Notes: generated by a model not told the origin, from the sequence alone. Counted from the first letter of the stretch, positions 45,529 to 56,099 are shown. The stretch: DNA of 64,000 bases from Peptostreptococcus anaerobius VPI 4330 = DSM 2949 (GCF_000381525.1 NZ_KB906612.1:1-64000); one strand, 5' to 3'. Numbers and translations are program-made.

Positions 45529-46878
45529 TTGAAAATAGCCTTAGAATCATTAGGATGTTCAAAAAATTTAGTAGATGCGGAGATTATGTTGGGGCTCTTG
45601 AACAAGAAGGGCCACCAACTTGTTTCAAGTCCTGAAGGGGCTGATGTAGTTATTGTAAATACTTGTGGATTTATAGAGTCTGCCAAGCAGGAGTCTATAG
45701 ATTCTATAGTAGAATATGCAGACCTTAAGAACGAGGGTAGTCTAAAGTATCTTTTGGTGTCAGGATGTCTTGCCCAGAGGTATCCAGATGAATTAAAGGA
45801 AGAAATACCAGAAATAGATGCTATAGTTGGTACAGGAAGCTACCAAAATATCACAACTGTTGTAGACAACTTGATGACTAGAGATGGTATAGTTGAGATT
45901 GGAGATATCAACTTTAGCTTTAATGAAGATCTACCTAGGTATATATCTACACCTGACCACCTAGCCTACCTTAAAATAGGAGAAGGATGCGACAATAATT
46001 GTACCTACTGTATAATTCCTAAGTTGAGGGGTAAATATAGGAGTAGGAAGCTAGAAGATCTTTTGGCTGAAGCAGAGGGTCTTTTAGAAAGAGGCGTCAA
46101 GGAATTGGTTGTGATAGCCCAGGACACTAGTGTATACGGAAGAGACAGATACGGAAGGGTCATGTTGGCAGAATTACTTGAAAGATTAGCCAAGATGGGC
46201 TTTAAGTGGATAAGGGTCATGTATTCTTATCCAGAGGGAATAACGGAAGAAATAGTTGATGTAATAGCTAAATATGACAACCTATGTAGCTATTTTGATA
46301 TTCCAATGCAGCATGCCAGTGACAGAATCCTAAAGCTGATGAACAGGCATACCAGCAACCAAGAGCTAAGGAGCAAGGTTGAAATGATAAGGTCAAAGAT
46401 ACCAGATGCGACTATAAGGACTACCTTTATAGTAGGTTTTCCTGGTGAGACTGATGAAGACTTTGAGACCCTGCTAGACTTTGTAGAGGATATGGGACTT
46501 GACAGGATGGGGGCCTTCACTTATTCAAGAGAAGAAGATACACCGGCTGACAGGCTTCCTGACCATATAGACGAAGATACCAAAAAAGAACGTCTTGAGA
46601 GACTGATGATGGTCCAGCAGTCAGTATCTGAAATTATTAATCAGAAAAAGATAGGAAATACCTACGAAGTATTGATAGAAGACCAGATTGACGATACACT
46701 ATATATAGGTAGAACAAAATATGATGCCGAAGAGATAGACAGCGTCATATATGTTGAAACAAAAAGAGATCTTTCAAGAGGAGACATGGTAGATGTCTTG
46801 GTCGAATCAGCTTATGAGTATGACCTTAAAGGCCACCTTGTAGATGAAGTACCAACTATGAAAAAGATAAATATTTAA
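45529..46878 (+). CDS. rimO: ribosomal protein S12 methylthiotransferase RimO
   Basis: RimO, 449 residues, is a radical-SAM enzyme that methylthiolates the conserved Asp of ribosomal protein S12. The N-terminal domain has ESLGCSKNLVDAEIML, the radical-SAM motif is CDNNCTYC, and a TRAM domain closes the protein. The TTG start at 45529 follows GGAGGAA by about 7 bases; the methionine-coded alternatives come after the conserved cysteine. It precedes pgsA by 12 bases. Confidence 0.97.
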   Translation: MKIALESLGCSKNLVDAEIMLGLLNKKGHQLVSSPEGADVVIVNTCGFIESAKQESIDSIVEYADLKNEGSLKYLLVSGCLAQRYPDELKEEIPEIDAIVGTGSYQNITTVVDNLMTRDGIVEIGDINFSFNEDLPRYISTPDHLAYLKIGEGCDNNCTYCIIPKLRGKYRSRKLEDLLAEAEGLLERGVKELVVIAQDTSVYGRDRYGRVMLAELLERLAKMGFKWIRVMYSYPEGITEEIVDVIAKYDNLCSYFDIPMQHASDRILKLMNRHTSNQELRSKVEMIRSKIPDATIRTTFIVGFPGETDEDFETLLDFVEDMGLDRMGAFTYSREEDTPADRLPDHIDEDTKKERLERLMMVQQSVSEIINQKKIGNTYEVLIEDQIDDTLYIGRTKYDAEEIDSVIYVETKRDLSRGDMVDVLVESAYEYDLKGHLVDEVPTMKKINI

Positions 46879-46890
46879 GGAGGTATTATT

Positions 46891-47430
46891 ATGAACTTAC
46901 CAAACAAACTCACAGTACTTAGGATATGCATGGTACCATTATTTGTACTATGTATGTACTTGCCTATATCAAGCAAGTATATAATAGCTATGATTATATT
47001 TGCCCTTGCATCTATAACAGATATGCTTGATGGAAAGATAGCAAGAGCTAGAAATTTAGTCACAGATTTTGGTAAATTTATGGATCCACTTGCAGACAAG
47101 CTACTGGTTATAGCGGCCCTTACTTCAATGATAGAAGTCAATCTAGTTCCAGCATGGATAGTTATAATAATAGTTGCAAGAGAGTTGGCAGTGAGTATTA
47201 TGAGGGCAATTGCAGCTGCAGAAGGCAAGGTAATAGCTGCTGGATCAAGTGGTAAATTAAAGACAGTAACACAGATGTTTGCGATAATATTCCTATTACT
47301 AGGGGCTCATATGGGACCTGGTGTTTTCAAGACTATAGGTGGAGTACTGATATATATAGCTGCCATACTTACTTTGTATTCAGGATATGAATATTTCTAT
47401 GCAAATAGAAAACTATTTTCTGATATGTAA
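46891..47430 (+). CDS. pgsA: CDP-diacylglycerol-glycerol-3-phosphate 3-phosphatidyltransferase
   Basis: PgsA, 179 residues and four to six helices, makes phosphatidylglycerol phosphate. The CDP-alcohol phosphotransferase motif is complete: DMLDGKIARARN followed by FGKFMDPLADK. AAGGAGG lies upstream. It is probably co-transcribed with rimO. The 290-base gap to recA holds the recA promoter and LexA boxes. Confidence 0.96.
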   Translation: MNLPNKLTVLRICMVPLFVLCMYLPISSKYIIAMIIFALASITDMLDGKIARARNLVTDFGKFMDPLADKLLVIAALTSMIEVNLVPAWIVIIIVARELAVSIMRAIAAAEGKVIAAGSSGKLKTVTQMFAIIFLLLGAHMGPGVFKTIGGVLIYIAAILTLYSGYEYFYANRKLFSDM

Positions 47431-47639
47431 TAGATATAAGAATTGTTCAATAGGCATAATAAAGTATATTAAATATCACATATCACATATTTACAATGCG
47501 TAATATCTTAATAATATGTGTTAGACGTGATCATCAATAAGAAGTAATGGCTTGGAAAAATATTAAAGTAGTTTACTTTTAAGTAGTTTTGCCTATATAG
47601 ATGTAGATAGACTAGCTAGTATATAAAAGTATTCTAAGA

Positions 47640-47702
47640 GAACATTTGTTCTTGACACTTTGTATCTATTAATTTATAATAAATATATAAGAACAAATGT
47701 TT
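47640..47702 (+). promoter_or_regulatory. recA promoter with two LexA boxes
   Basis: TTGACA (47652-47657) and TATAAT (47675-47680) are 17 bases apart, a perfect consensus promoter. GAACATTTGTTC (47640-47651) abuts the -35, and GAACAAATGTTT (47691-47702) lies over the leader; both fit the clostridial LexA pattern GAAC-N4-GTTY. This gives tight SOS repression of recA from two sides. Confidence 0.93.
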
Positions 47703-47720
47703 GTATGGAGAGGAAACGAA

Positions 47721-48776
47721 ATGACAATAGACAAGAATAAAATGGATGCCCTTAATGAGGCACTTGGTAAAATTGAAAAAGAGCACGGAAAAGGATCAAT
47801 AATGAAGCTTGGTGAGACTTCTTCACTAGAGATAGACTCTATACCTACAGGGTCTATAGGTCTCGATGTAGCCCTAGGAGTAGGTGGCTTACCAAGAGGA
47901 AGAATAATAGAAGTATATGGACCAGAGTCTTCAGGTAAGACTACTGTAGCCCTTCACTGTATAGCAGAGGCTCAGAAGAGAGATGGTATAGCAGCATTTA
48001 TAGATGCAGAACACGCACTTGACCCAGTATATGCAAGGGCTCTTGGAGTGGATATAGACAACCTAGTCATATCTCAGCCAGATACAGGAGAACAGGCCCT
48101 AGATATAGCAGAGTCCCTTATAAGATCAGGAGCTGTAGATATACTAGTAATAGACTCAGTAGCTGCCCTAGTACCTAAGGCAGAAATAGAAGGTGACATG
48201 GGAGATTCTCACGTAGGTCTACAGGCTAGACTTATGTCACAGGCACTTAGAAAATTGACTGGATCTATAAAGAAGTCAAACTGTGTTGTTATATTTATCA
48301 ACCAGTTGAGAGAAAAAGTAGGGGTTATGTTCGGTAATCCAGAGACAACAACAGGTGGTAGAGCCCTTAAGTTCTTCTCATCAGTAAGACTAGAGGTCAG
48401 AAGAATAGAAACTATCAAGCAGGGTGACAAGATGATAGGATCTAGGACAAGGGTCAAGGTTGTAAAGAACAAGGTTGCCCCACCATTCAAGCAGGTAGAG
48501 TTTGACATTATGTACGGTACAGGAATATCAAAGATGGGCGACCTACTAGAAGTAGCAACAGGTATAGATGTTGTCAAAAAATCAGGTGCATGGTACAGTT
48601 ACAAGGATAGCAAGATAGGCCAGGGTAGAGAGAATTCAAAGGCATTCTTGGAAGAAAATGAAGATATAGCAAATGAAATAGAGGCAAAGGTAAGAGAATA
48701 CTACGGCCTTGACTTTGACAGTGAGAACATATCAATTGAAGAGGCTAAGATGGGTGAGGAACAACTTACTTTCTAG
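47721..48776 (+). CDS. recA: recombinase RecA
   Basis: RecA, 351 residues, forms the strand-exchange filament and activates LexA self-cleavage. Walker A is [13 protein letters not shown], the LexA/DNA loop region is [20 protein letters not shown], and [20 protein letters not shown] is intact. There is no intein. The ATG at 47721 follows GGAGAGG; an in-frame ATG further up overlaps the LexA box. Confidence 0.98.
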   Translation: MTIDKNKMDALNEALGKIEKEHGKGSIMKLGETSSLEIDSIPTGSIGLDVALGVGGLPRGRIIEVYGPESSGKTTVALHCIAEAQKRDGIAAFIDAEHALDPVYARALGVDIDNLVISQPDTGEQALDIAESLIRSGAVDILVIDSVAALVPKAEIEGDMGDSHVGLQARLMSQALRKLTGSIKKSNCVVIFINQLREKVGVMFGNPETTTGGRALKFFSSVRLEVRRIETIKQGDKMIGSRTRVKVVKNKVAPPFKQVEFDIMYGTGISKMGDLLEVATGIDVVKKSGAWYSYKDSKIGQGRENSKAFLEENEDIANEIEAKVREYYGLDFDSENISIEEAKMGEEQLTF

Positions 48777-48820
48777 CAAGATAAATTGGAAATTAATTAC
48801 TAGTCATAAATTTTAAAATT

Positions 48821-48897
48821 AATCCGTAGATGGTATATTGATATCAAATGTTAGATACTTGTTCTAGCTTTGGATGTCTAGCTGTCTACGGATTTTT
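48821..48897 (+). terminator. intrinsic terminator after recA
   Basis: AATCCGTAGA (48821-48830) pairs with TCTACGGATT (48884-48893) around a long loop, followed by TTTG. The remaining 235 bases up to rny show no gene, only an A/T-rich leader. Confidence 0.8.
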
Positions 48898-49132
48898 GTA
48901 TAATTTTAAGTAAAAAAAAACAAATATTTACAATTAATTGACATTATTGATAAAAGATTATAAAATAGGATATAGGGATAAATGTTATAGTAGATGTTTT
49001 GCTCATGATGGGCTAGATATCAAATAGGTATTATATCCATTATGGTGGTGTCTTTTAGACAAGAAACCATTGAACTCAAATGTAATAATAGAACAAGATT
49101 TTGAACCTTGAAAACAGAATAAGAAAAAGGAG

Positions 49133-50680
49133 GTGGACATAATAATAGTATATATTATAGGAACTGCCGCTATAGCAGTTATAATAGGATTACTGATTGG
49201 TTATGTTATCAGAAAAAACATCTCTGAAGCTAAGATTGGACAGGCCGAAACACTGGCTAAGGAAATTGTCGAAAAGGCTAACAGAGACTCTGAGACTGTT
49301 AAAAAAGAGAAACTTCTTGAAGCTAAAGAAGAGATTCATAGATTACGTACTGAGGGTGAAAGAGAAAACAAAGAAAGAAGAAACGAAGTACAGAAATATG
49401 AAAAGAGAGTTCTACAGAAAGAGGAGACTCTTGATAGGAAAATGCAATCTTTAGAACAGAAGGAAGTAAATCTTACAAGAAAAGTTGAAGATGTAAAGAA
49501 AAAGGAAGACGAAGTTGAGCAAATTAGGGAGCAGCAGGTACAGAAGCTTGAAAGTATCTCAGGATTTACAACTGAAGAGGCAAAAGAAATAATCCTTTCA
49601 AATGCAGAGAGAGATGTAAGAAGAGAAATGTCATTGATGATTAAGGAAAAGGAGTACAAGGCTAAGGAAGAAGCTGAAAAGAGAGCTAGAGAAATAATTG
49701 GCTATGCTATTCAGAAATGTTCTGCAGACCACGTTGCTGAGACTACTGTATCAGTAGTTAACCTACCTAACGATGAAATGAAGGGTAGAATCATAGGACG
49801 TGAAGGAAGAAATATCAGGGCCCTAGAAACTTTGACAGGTATAGATTTAATAATCGATGATACTCCAGAAGCAGTGATATTATCAGGCTTTGACCCATTA
49901 AGAAGAGAAGTTGCAAGGATAGCCCTTGAAAACTTAATCTCAGATGGTAGAATACATCCAGCCAGAATAGAAGAAATGGTTGAAAAGGGTAAGAAAGAAG
50001 TTCAGAGTATTATCAAGGAAGCTGGAGAACAGGCAATGTTTGATACAGGAGTACATGGGCTACATCCTGAACTCGTAAAACTGTTGGGTAGACTAAAATA
50101 CAGAACAAGTTACGGACAGAATGTCTTAAAGCACTCTATCGAAGTTTCAATATTGGCTGGTATCATGGCAGAGGAAATTGGAGCAGATCCAAAGCTTGCC
50201 AAGAGAGCAGGTTTGGTACATGATATAGGTAAGGCAGTTGACCATGAAATAGAAGGTACACACATTGAGATTGGTATGGACTTGTTGAAGAAGTACAAAG
50301 AATCTAAGGAAGTCATCCATGCAATGAGTACTCACCACGGTGACTATGAACCACAGACTGTTGAGGCTGTACTTGTAACAGCAGCAGATGCTGTATCAGC
50401 TGCAAGACCAGGAGCAAGACGTGAAACTCTTGAATCATATATCAAGAGACTTGAAAAGTTAGAAGAAATCACTAACTCTTATGAGGGTGTTGAAAAATCA
50501 TTTGCTATTCAGGCTGGTAGAGAAGTAAGAATAATGGTTAAGCCAGAAGAAGTAAGTGACGAAGAAATGCACCTACTAGCAAGAGACATGACAAAGAGGA
50601 TAGAAGAAGATCTAGACTATCCAGGTCAGATAAAAGTTAGTATCATTAGAGAGACTAGAGCGACTGACTATGCTAAATAA
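49133..50680 (+). CDS. rny: ribonuclease Y
   Basis: RNase Y, 515 residues, is the membrane-bound endonuclease that starts mRNA decay. It has one N-terminal membrane helix ([20 protein letters not shown]), a long coiled coil rich in Lys and Glu (about 40-200), a KH domain ([20 protein letters not shown]) and an HD domain with [17 protein letters not shown]. The start is odd: GTG at 49133 overlaps its own AAGGAGG, while an ATA at 49139 would have normal spacing, so the N-terminus may be MI rather than MDI. Confidence 0.96.
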   Translation: MDIIIVYIIGTAAIAVIIGLLIGYVIRKNISEAKIGQAETLAKEIVEKANRDSETVKKEKLLEAKEEIHRLRTEGERENKERRNEVQKYEKRVLQKEETLDRKMQSLEQKEVNLTRKVEDVKKKEDEVEQIREQQVQKLESISGFTTEEAKEIILSNAERDVRREMSLMIKEKEYKAKEEAEKRAREIIGYAIQKCSADHVAETTVSVVNLPNDEMKGRIIGREGRNIRALETLTGIDLIIDDTPEAVILSGFDPLRREVARIALENLISDGRIHPARIEEMVEKGKKEVQSIIKEAGEQAMFDTGVHGLHPELVKLLGRLKYRTSYGQNVLKHSIEVSILAGIMAEEIGADPKLAKRAGLVHDIGKAVDHEIEGTHIEIGMDLLKKYKESKEVIHAMSTHHGDYEPQTVEAVLVTAADAVSAARPGARRETLESYIKRLEKLEEITNSYEGVEKSFAIQAGREVRIMVKPEEVSDEEMHLLARDMTKRIEEDLDYPGQIKVSIIRETRATDYAK

Positions 50681-50688
50681 TAATATTA

Positions 50689-50714
50689 AAAGAGTGCTTA
50701 TGCACTCTTTTTTT
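50689..50714 (+). terminator. intrinsic terminator after rny
   Basis: AGAGTGC (50691-50697) pairs with GCACTCT (50702-50708) with a 4-base loop, followed by TTTTTT. Confidence 0.93.
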
Positions 50715-50777
50715 ATATACCAAAAGTTTTTTATAGACTGATAAATCTTTTAAGGTGAAATTAAAGTTAATGAATGA

Positions 50778-50843
50778 TAAACTATTATATGGATAAATAT
50801 GATTTGTATATAAACTATTATATGGATAAATATGATTTGTATA
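50778..50843 (+). repeat. 33-base perfect tandem duplication upstream of the helicase gene
   Basis: Two exact copies of a 33-base unit (50778-50810 and 50811-50843) beginning TAAACTATTATATGGATA, followed by the first seven bases of a third. The unit contains several TATAAA/TATAAT-like words, so copy number could change the promoter of the helicase gene. Confidence 0.92.
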
Positions 50844-50887
50844 TAAACTAGTAAGATGGTATAATAATCCTAATAGGAGGTGGTTGA

Positions 50888-52669
50888 GTGAGCAATTTAT
50901 TCTCAGATATAAAATCACACTTGGATGCTCTCAAACTTAAGGATTTTGAACTTGAAATATACAACAAGTTGGGTGATGATGCTTATATCATACCAAATCC
51001 GATACCATTTAAGGGTATTAATATTGATATGCTGTACAAAAAAAATAATAGGATATTATTTATAAAATTCATGGATACTACTGAGGACTTGTTTTCATTT
51101 CTTGATGAAGAGATTCTAGAGGTCATGAACGAGGAACACAAGCTGATGGCCTCAAAGATGACCAAGCTATACCCAGAGATTTCCTACAATTTTGTCTATG
51201 TTATGCCTTATATAGAGGAGATAGTTGATACTTATAGCCTAGGTGAATTTGTAGACAATAGCATTATTTGTGGAAATGAGGCCCAAGAACTTATCGGTGA
51301 CTTGGCTAAACTCGACTCCTTGCTTGGGCAAGAAAATAGTGATGTTGCACTAGGTATATTTTTGTACAATATTTGTTCAGAATATTTTGTACTCACAAAG
51401 GGCAATAGCTACAACAAACACATCAAAAAGATTACATTCTCAGGGCTAAACCTAGGATACAAAATGGTAATGATGGATGACAAGCAGATCGAGTGCGTAA
51501 ATTCTGCTGATTATGGAAACCATGTTATACTTGGAGGGGCTGGAACCGGCAAAACTAGTATTATGCTAGCTAGACTGATAAAGCTATCTAAGATATATCC
51601 CCACCACAAGTTTTTGTTTCTGACATTTACAAAACAACAGTACAACAGGTGTCTAGAGCTACTTAGTCTGATGAGGGTAGATATGTCAAATATAGAACTC
51701 CATACTTTTAGCTCCTTTGTATTCAAGGTTGCCAAGGCCAATGACCTAGTTATAGACTACAATACACTAAAAAAGAACTACGATAAGGCCTTTACTAATG
51801 TTATGAAACAGGTACAAAACTCTGTGAAAAACAAGAAGATGTTCAAGGGTATATTCGTCAGTGAGGGAGAGAACTTCAATGAAGATGAAATACTTTTGAT
51901 GCACGAGTTTTTATATAGCAAGAAATATATATTCAATATATCTATATGTAAGGCCTATAATATAAATAATAACCTAAATATATACAAGTGTCGTGCCAAG
52001 GCTATTGAGTATGAGGATGAGTTGGAACTTAAAAACAACTACCTACAGTCAAACAAGATAGTGGACTATATAAATGATTATTGCGACAGGTCAAACAAGC
52101 TATTGAGAAAGGTCAGGGCCAATATCGCAATAGATATGTTCAAGAAGACTAGGGCAATGTACAAGTCTAGTGAGTCTGTGAATATAGTCAAGATTGATGA
52201 TTTAGATGAGCAGATAAAATCCGTAATATGGGAGATCAACCACCTAGTCAATGATAAGGGCTACAGACCAGAAGATATTGCAGTAGTCTATCCTTTCAAT
52301 AAGAAGAGGCTTAAAAATGGCAAGGTTATATATTTTCAGTATATGCTAAGAAAGTCATTAGAAGAGGCTGGTATTGCCTATACAATGGCAGATGATACCA
52401 TAACACTAGTAAGTCCCAAAAATGGTGTTACAGTATCAAACATATACTCTATAAAGTCCTTGTCATACAAGGCTGTTATAATATGTGAGTTGGAGATGCT
52501 ATACAACCACAGTATCAGCAAAGATGAGCAAGACTACCTAGTAAATGATTTTGCAGGAGACTTAAATAAGGTATATGTTGCTATGACTAGGGCAGAAGAG
52601 TACTTGTGCTTGATAATGTCCTATACTAGTGAGAGTAGCGATATTATAAAATTACTGACAGAGACTTAA
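50888..52669 (+). CDS. UvrD/Rep-like helicase-domain protein with degenerate Walker B
   Basis: Protein of 593 residues. Residues 1-200 are an unrecognised N-terminal domain. Walker A is GGAGTGKTS at 216-224, motif Ia FLFLTFTKQQYNR is present, and motif VI near the end (VYVAMTRAEEYLCLI) keeps the arginine finger. At the Walker B position, where UvrD-type proteins with this layout have DEAQD or DEGQD, residues 325-329 read SEGEN: the metal-binding Asp is Ser and the second acid is Asn. The protein may bind ATP without normal turnover. The start is GTG at 50888 after AGGAGGTGG. It is a lone gene. Confidence 0.8.
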   Translation: MSNLFSDIKSHLDALKLKDFELEIYNKLGDDAYIIPNPIPFKGINIDMLYKKNNRILFIKFMDTTEDLFSFLDEEILEVMNEEHKLMASKMTKLYPEISYNFVYVMPYIEEIVDTYSLGEFVDNSIICGNEAQELIGDLAKLDSLLGQENSDVALGIFLYNICSEYFVLTKGNSYNKHIKKITFSGLNLGYKMVMMDDKQIECVNSADYGNHVILGGAGTGKTSIMLARLIKLSKIYPHHKFLFLTFTKQQYNRCLELLSLMRVDMSNIELHTFSSFVFKVAKANDLVIDYNTLKKNYDKAFTNVMKQVQNSVKNKKMFKGIFVSEGENFNEDEILLMHEFLYSKKYIFNISICKAYNINNNLNIYKCRAKAIEYEDELELKNNYLQSNKIVDYINDYCDRSNKLLRKVRANIAIDMFKKTRAMYKSSESVNIVKIDDLDEQIKSVIWEINHLVNDKGYRPEDIAVVYPFNKKRLKNGKVIYFQYMLRKSLEEAGIAYTMADDTITLVSPKNGVTVSNIYSIKSLSYKAVIICELEMLYNHSISKDEQDYLVNDFAGDLNKVYVAMTRAEEYLCLIMSYTSESSDIIKLLTET

Positions 52670-52682
52670 ATATATTATAATT

Positions 52683-52727
52683 AAACAGCATCTTAGCTAT
52701 TTACTTTAGTCTAGGATGCTGTTTAAA
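52683..52727. terminator. bidirectional terminator between convergent genes
   Basis: AAACAGCATC pairs with GATGCTGTTT, with CTTAG/CTAGG extending the stem. It lies between the helicase gene and the convergent DUF4091 gene, with T/A runs on both sides. Confidence 0.82.
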
Positions 52728-52803
52728 TTTGTTGGTTTATTTTTTTTATGATCTTTCTATTTACTTCTACGCTTTTTCTATACTTTTTTCTATTTATTTA
52801 TTT

Positions 52804-54651
52804 CTATACTTTTTCTATATATTCCTTGATATAGCTATTTCTAATAGACCTATATTTATTGTAGTCTGGATAGTCATCTAGGACTATGTCTCCATTTATT
52901 GGACTATCAGCTAGGTTAGTATCGCATGATTTTTTACCTATGTTGATTTTTATGCCAAAGTCATTCCTTATTCTATCATATAAATTAGGTATCTTGCCTT
53001 CTAATTTCTTGAATATATTGAAGTCCTGCACTCCATATAGGGTGTTTTTTTCCCTAAGTGATGATAGGGGACTCTTGTCCTTGTTTGGATAGACATATAG
53101 CATATCCCCAGCTGGCCATTTATTTGGCTTGTATCTTATATTAGAAATTGGGTCTTCAACATAGAGCCCATATGCCCACCTGAGCATACCCTTCATATTC
53201 CAGATATAAGTATAAAAGCCAGTCAACATTGACTCAATTAGGGGACTCTTAATGAATATATTAAAAGTCTGAGGGAAACAACAAGAGTACCAAGTCATTT
53301 TGTGGGAGTTTTCTCCAATTTTACCAGTAATTTGTCCATCCTTACAGTAACTAGCTAGGTTAAACACATTTATAGAAAAAGATTCAAGGTCCTTGTCATA
53401 GTTTTCAATAAATTCAGTGCTGTGTAGAGCATACTTGTATTTTATAGGATGGTGAGTTGAACTTTCCAAGAAGCTAGAGTATAAATTAAACTTGTCTATA
53501 TTGCCTGGCTCATCACCGATTACATAAGTTATATCTATTAGACCGAGCTCATTTAAGTGGTCAAACAAATTAGATATATAGTCTGATAGGGTATCCTTGT
53601 CTCTTATATAATCATATACACCCCTGTCAATATCATAATACCTAATCCTTATAGGGTCTGGATAGCCTTGGATTGGTGAACCGAAATCATAACCATGCCA
53701 GTTGCCAAGTATACCAAATATATTTATTTCCTTATCTATTCCTAACTTCATGCACAAATCTATATACCTGTCGAGTTTTGTATAGTCAAACTTATAAATT
53801 CCGTCCTCTTTTGTAACGTCTATTATATTGTATTCATAGAGCCTTGAAGGATTCTTATCTACAGCAAAACACATTTGACCAGCCCAAGGAAAGTCAGATA
53901 CTATTAGGTCTATTACCTTTTGACCTAGTCTTTTCATGCCCCTTAGGTATTTTTCTATAAGTTCAAAGTGTTCATCACTATAATATTCAAGATCCGCTTG
54001 TCTAGCCCATGACGAAGGATGCTGCCATAGATCCATATAGAAATAATCGTCATCATCTTCTAGACTAAAATCTAGGACATTGATATTAAATCGTGAGCTA
54101 TCAACAATTTCTTCTGAATCGTACCCATCAGACCTATAGAGATTAATGTCAAGATAAAGGTCCTTTGAATTTTTGTATTCAGTATTGTATTCAGTATATA
54201 TATTAGATGATGAGTTTAAATGTTCAACAGATACATATACAAGGACCTGAGATTTGGAGCAGAGCATACTTTTTTTATCTAGGAGTATATCTGCTTTTTC
54301 AATATTGTCATCATCTACAACAAATCCTACGAAATTGGTACTAATATTTAGACTTGGAGATGATGATTTTACAGCCAACCTGTAATTTTTATCCAAACCC
54401 CACCAACCAAGATCTTTTGATGAATTTATATTCACTTGTGATTGCTCTTCAAGGTCTAAAAGAATAAAGAAACCAACTTCTTCGTTTGATATTACTTCAA
54501 GTCCGTATTTTGGTTCAAGACTGTATAGGTCATCTAGCCTTGTATCTGCAATATTTGTTATTGTGTTATTGCCACAAGCTCTATTGTTGATACAAATTAA
54601 GCCTGATTTATCCGACTTACTAAAATTAGTAATTGAATTATAGAATCTCAT
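52804..54651 (-). CDS. DUF4091 domain protein, glycoside-hydrolase-like
   Basis: Protein of 615 residues without a signal peptide. The N-terminal 200 residues are beta-rich. The middle resembles a TIM barrel of carbohydrate enzymes with VIGDEPGNIDKF, a possible acid position, and NWHGYDFGSPIQGYPDPI. The C-terminal DUF4091 part includes MLTGFYTYIWNMKGMLRWAY and KPNKWPAGDMLYVYP. The family is suspected of glycan hydrolysis, but no activity is proven. It starts at the ATG at 54651, after GGGG, and is divergent from the sugar-binding lipoprotein gene, so the two probably serve one glycan pathway. Confidence 0.8.
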   Translation of the reverse strand: MRFYNSITNFSKSDKSGLICINNRACGNNTITNIADTRLDDLYSLEPKYGLEVISNEEVGFFILLDLEEQSQVNINSSKDLGWWGLDKNYRLAVKSSSPSLNISTNFVGFVVDDDNIEKADILLDKKSMLCSKSQVLVYVSVEHLNSSSNIYTEYNTEYKNSKDLYLDINLYRSDGYDSEEIVDSSRFNINVLDFSLEDDDDYFYMDLWQHPSSWARQADLEYYSDEHFELIEKYLRGMKRLGQKVIDLIVSDFPWAGQMCFAVDKNPSRLYEYNIIDVTKEDGIYKFDYTKLDRYIDLCMKLGIDKEINIFGILGNWHGYDFGSPIQGYPDPIRIRYYDIDRGVYDYIRDKDTLSDYISNLFDHLNELGLIDITYVIGDEPGNIDKFNLYSSFLESSTHHPIKYKYALHSTEFIENYDKDLESFSINVFNLASYCKDGQITGKIGENSHKMTWYSCCFPQTFNIFIKSPLIESMLTGFYTYIWNMKGMLRWAYGLYVEDPISNIRYKPNKWPAGDMLYVYPNKDKSPLSSLREKNTLYGVQDFNIFKKLEGKIPNLYDRIRNDFGIKINIGKKSCDTNLADSPINGDIVLDDYPDYNKYRSIRNSYIKEYIEKV

Positions 54652-54869
54652 AAGTACCCCCCTTTTTTATAAAACACATTAATAATAGCATATAAAACAA
54701 TCAATAGCAAGAATCGATTAGATAATTAATTGGTATATATTTTATATATAAGTAAACACCTAAATATAGAAAAAAACAATCATACATAAACTAGTTTAAT
54801 ATAACAAACATATATATAAATATTTGAAATAGTGGTATAATTGATATAATTAATTATGGGAGGTAAGAT

Positions 54870-56099
54870 ATGAAAGGATTATTTGCAAAAAGTTTGGCAG
54901 TTACTATGGCTATGTCTATGGTCTTAACTGGTTGTGGCAAGTCTGATGATAAGAAAGCGGACAGCAAAGAAGCAACTACGTTAAAAATGTTAGTACCTGG
55001 TTATGATGGAGGTTACCTAAAGAAGGAACTAGACACAGGTATAGCAGGATTTGAAAAGGCAAATCCAAATACTAAGATAGAAATAGTATCTGTTGGATGG
55101 GAAGAACTAAACTCAAAGGTTGTACAGATGTATCAGTCAAAGGAAGCTCCGGACATCATGCTTGTAGGTACTAGAACATTACAGCAGCTTGGAGAAATGG
55201 GAGCAGTAGAAGACCTATCTAAGTATATGAATGATGATTTCAAGGCTAAGAGAGTAGAAAATGTACTAAATACAGCAAACTTCTCAGGTAAGCAGTATGG
55301 TATACCAATGGCATTTTCATCAAGAGCCATATACTATAGAACTGACCTAGTTAAAAAGGCACCAACAACTTGGGATGAATTACTGGCTACTGCTAAGCAG
55401 GTTCACGCTGACAATCCTAAGGTATATGGTTTTGCTATACCTACAGATATGGAAAGTGGTACAGATGAAATATTGAACTTTATATACCAGAACGAAGGTA
55501 GAATGGTAAATGAAAAGGGTGAATTTACTCTAAATGATTCAAAGAATGTTGCAACTCTTGAATACCTAAAGAAGTTCAATGCTGATGGCGTAATACCGGA
55601 TCCAGTATCTATGAAGAGAAATGACCAGTCTAAACTATTCAAAAATGGTAACTTGGCTATGTTCATATCAGGTCCATGGGAAAAAGAAACAATGGACTCA
55701 GGCAAGGAAAAAGCTCCATATGCAGTAGCTCCACTTCCAAAGGGTGCAGTCGCAGCTGAGACACTAGTTACTGACTCATATGTTATATCTTCACTAAGCA
55801 AGAATAAGGAAACAGCATGGAAGTTTGTAGAGTTTATGGGACAGCCTGAATACCAGAGACCAGTATCAGAAGCATTTGGATGGTTCCCAATACTTAAGGA
55901 CGAAGAAAATGACGCTCGTTTCAAGGATGACTTTATGAAGCCATTTGCAGCATCAATACCAAATGGTGTTGCTGAGCCACACGTTCCAAACTGGGATGAT
56001 TTCAACAAGAGTTTTATAACAGCAGTTCAGAAGACTATAACAGGTAAGATGGCTGCTAAGGATGCACTTGATGCAGCTCAGGCTGAATTAGCTAAATAA
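54870..56099 (+). CDS. sugar ABC transporter substrate-binding lipoprotein
   Basis: Lipoprotein of 409 residues of the MalE-type extracellular solute-binding family 1. The lipobox is VLTGC with Cys22. The mature part has YDGGYLKKELDTGIAGFEKA, DIMLVGTRTLQQLGEMGAVE and GNLAMFISGPWEKETM, as in binding proteins for oligosaccharides. GGGAGG lies upstream of the ATG. A hairpin separates it from the permease genes, allowing more binding protein than permease. The ligand is unknown. Confidence 0.93.
   Translation: MKGLFAKSLAVTMAMSMVLTGCGKSDDKKADSKEATTLKMLVPGYDGGYLKKELDTGIAGFEKANPNTKIEIVSVGWEELNSKVVQMYQSKEAPDIMLVGTRTLQQLGEMGAVEDLSKYMNDDFKAKRVENVLNTANFSGKQYGIPMAFSSRAIYYRTDLVKKAPTTWDELLATAKQVHADNPKVYGFAIPTDMESGTDEILNFIYQNEGRMVNEKGEFTLNDSKNVATLEYLKKFNADGVIPDPVSMKRNDQSKLFKNGNLAMFISGPWEKETMDSGKEKAPYAVAPLPKGAVAAETLVTDSYVISSLSKNKETAWKFVEFMGQPEYQRPVSEAFGWFPILKDEENDARFKDDFMKPFAASIPNGVAEPHVPNWDDFNKSFITAVQKTITGKMAAKDALDAAQAELAK

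Noticed and set aside
49100-49132. rRNA-leader-like text before rny (AACCTTGAAAACAGAATA)
   Set aside because: It resembles rRNA operon spacer text by chance; there is no rRNA or tRNA gene nearby.
55403-56008. 201-residue frame opposite the sugar-binding lipoprotein
   Set aside because: Shadow of a strongly codon-biased gene; no start signals and no recognisable domain.
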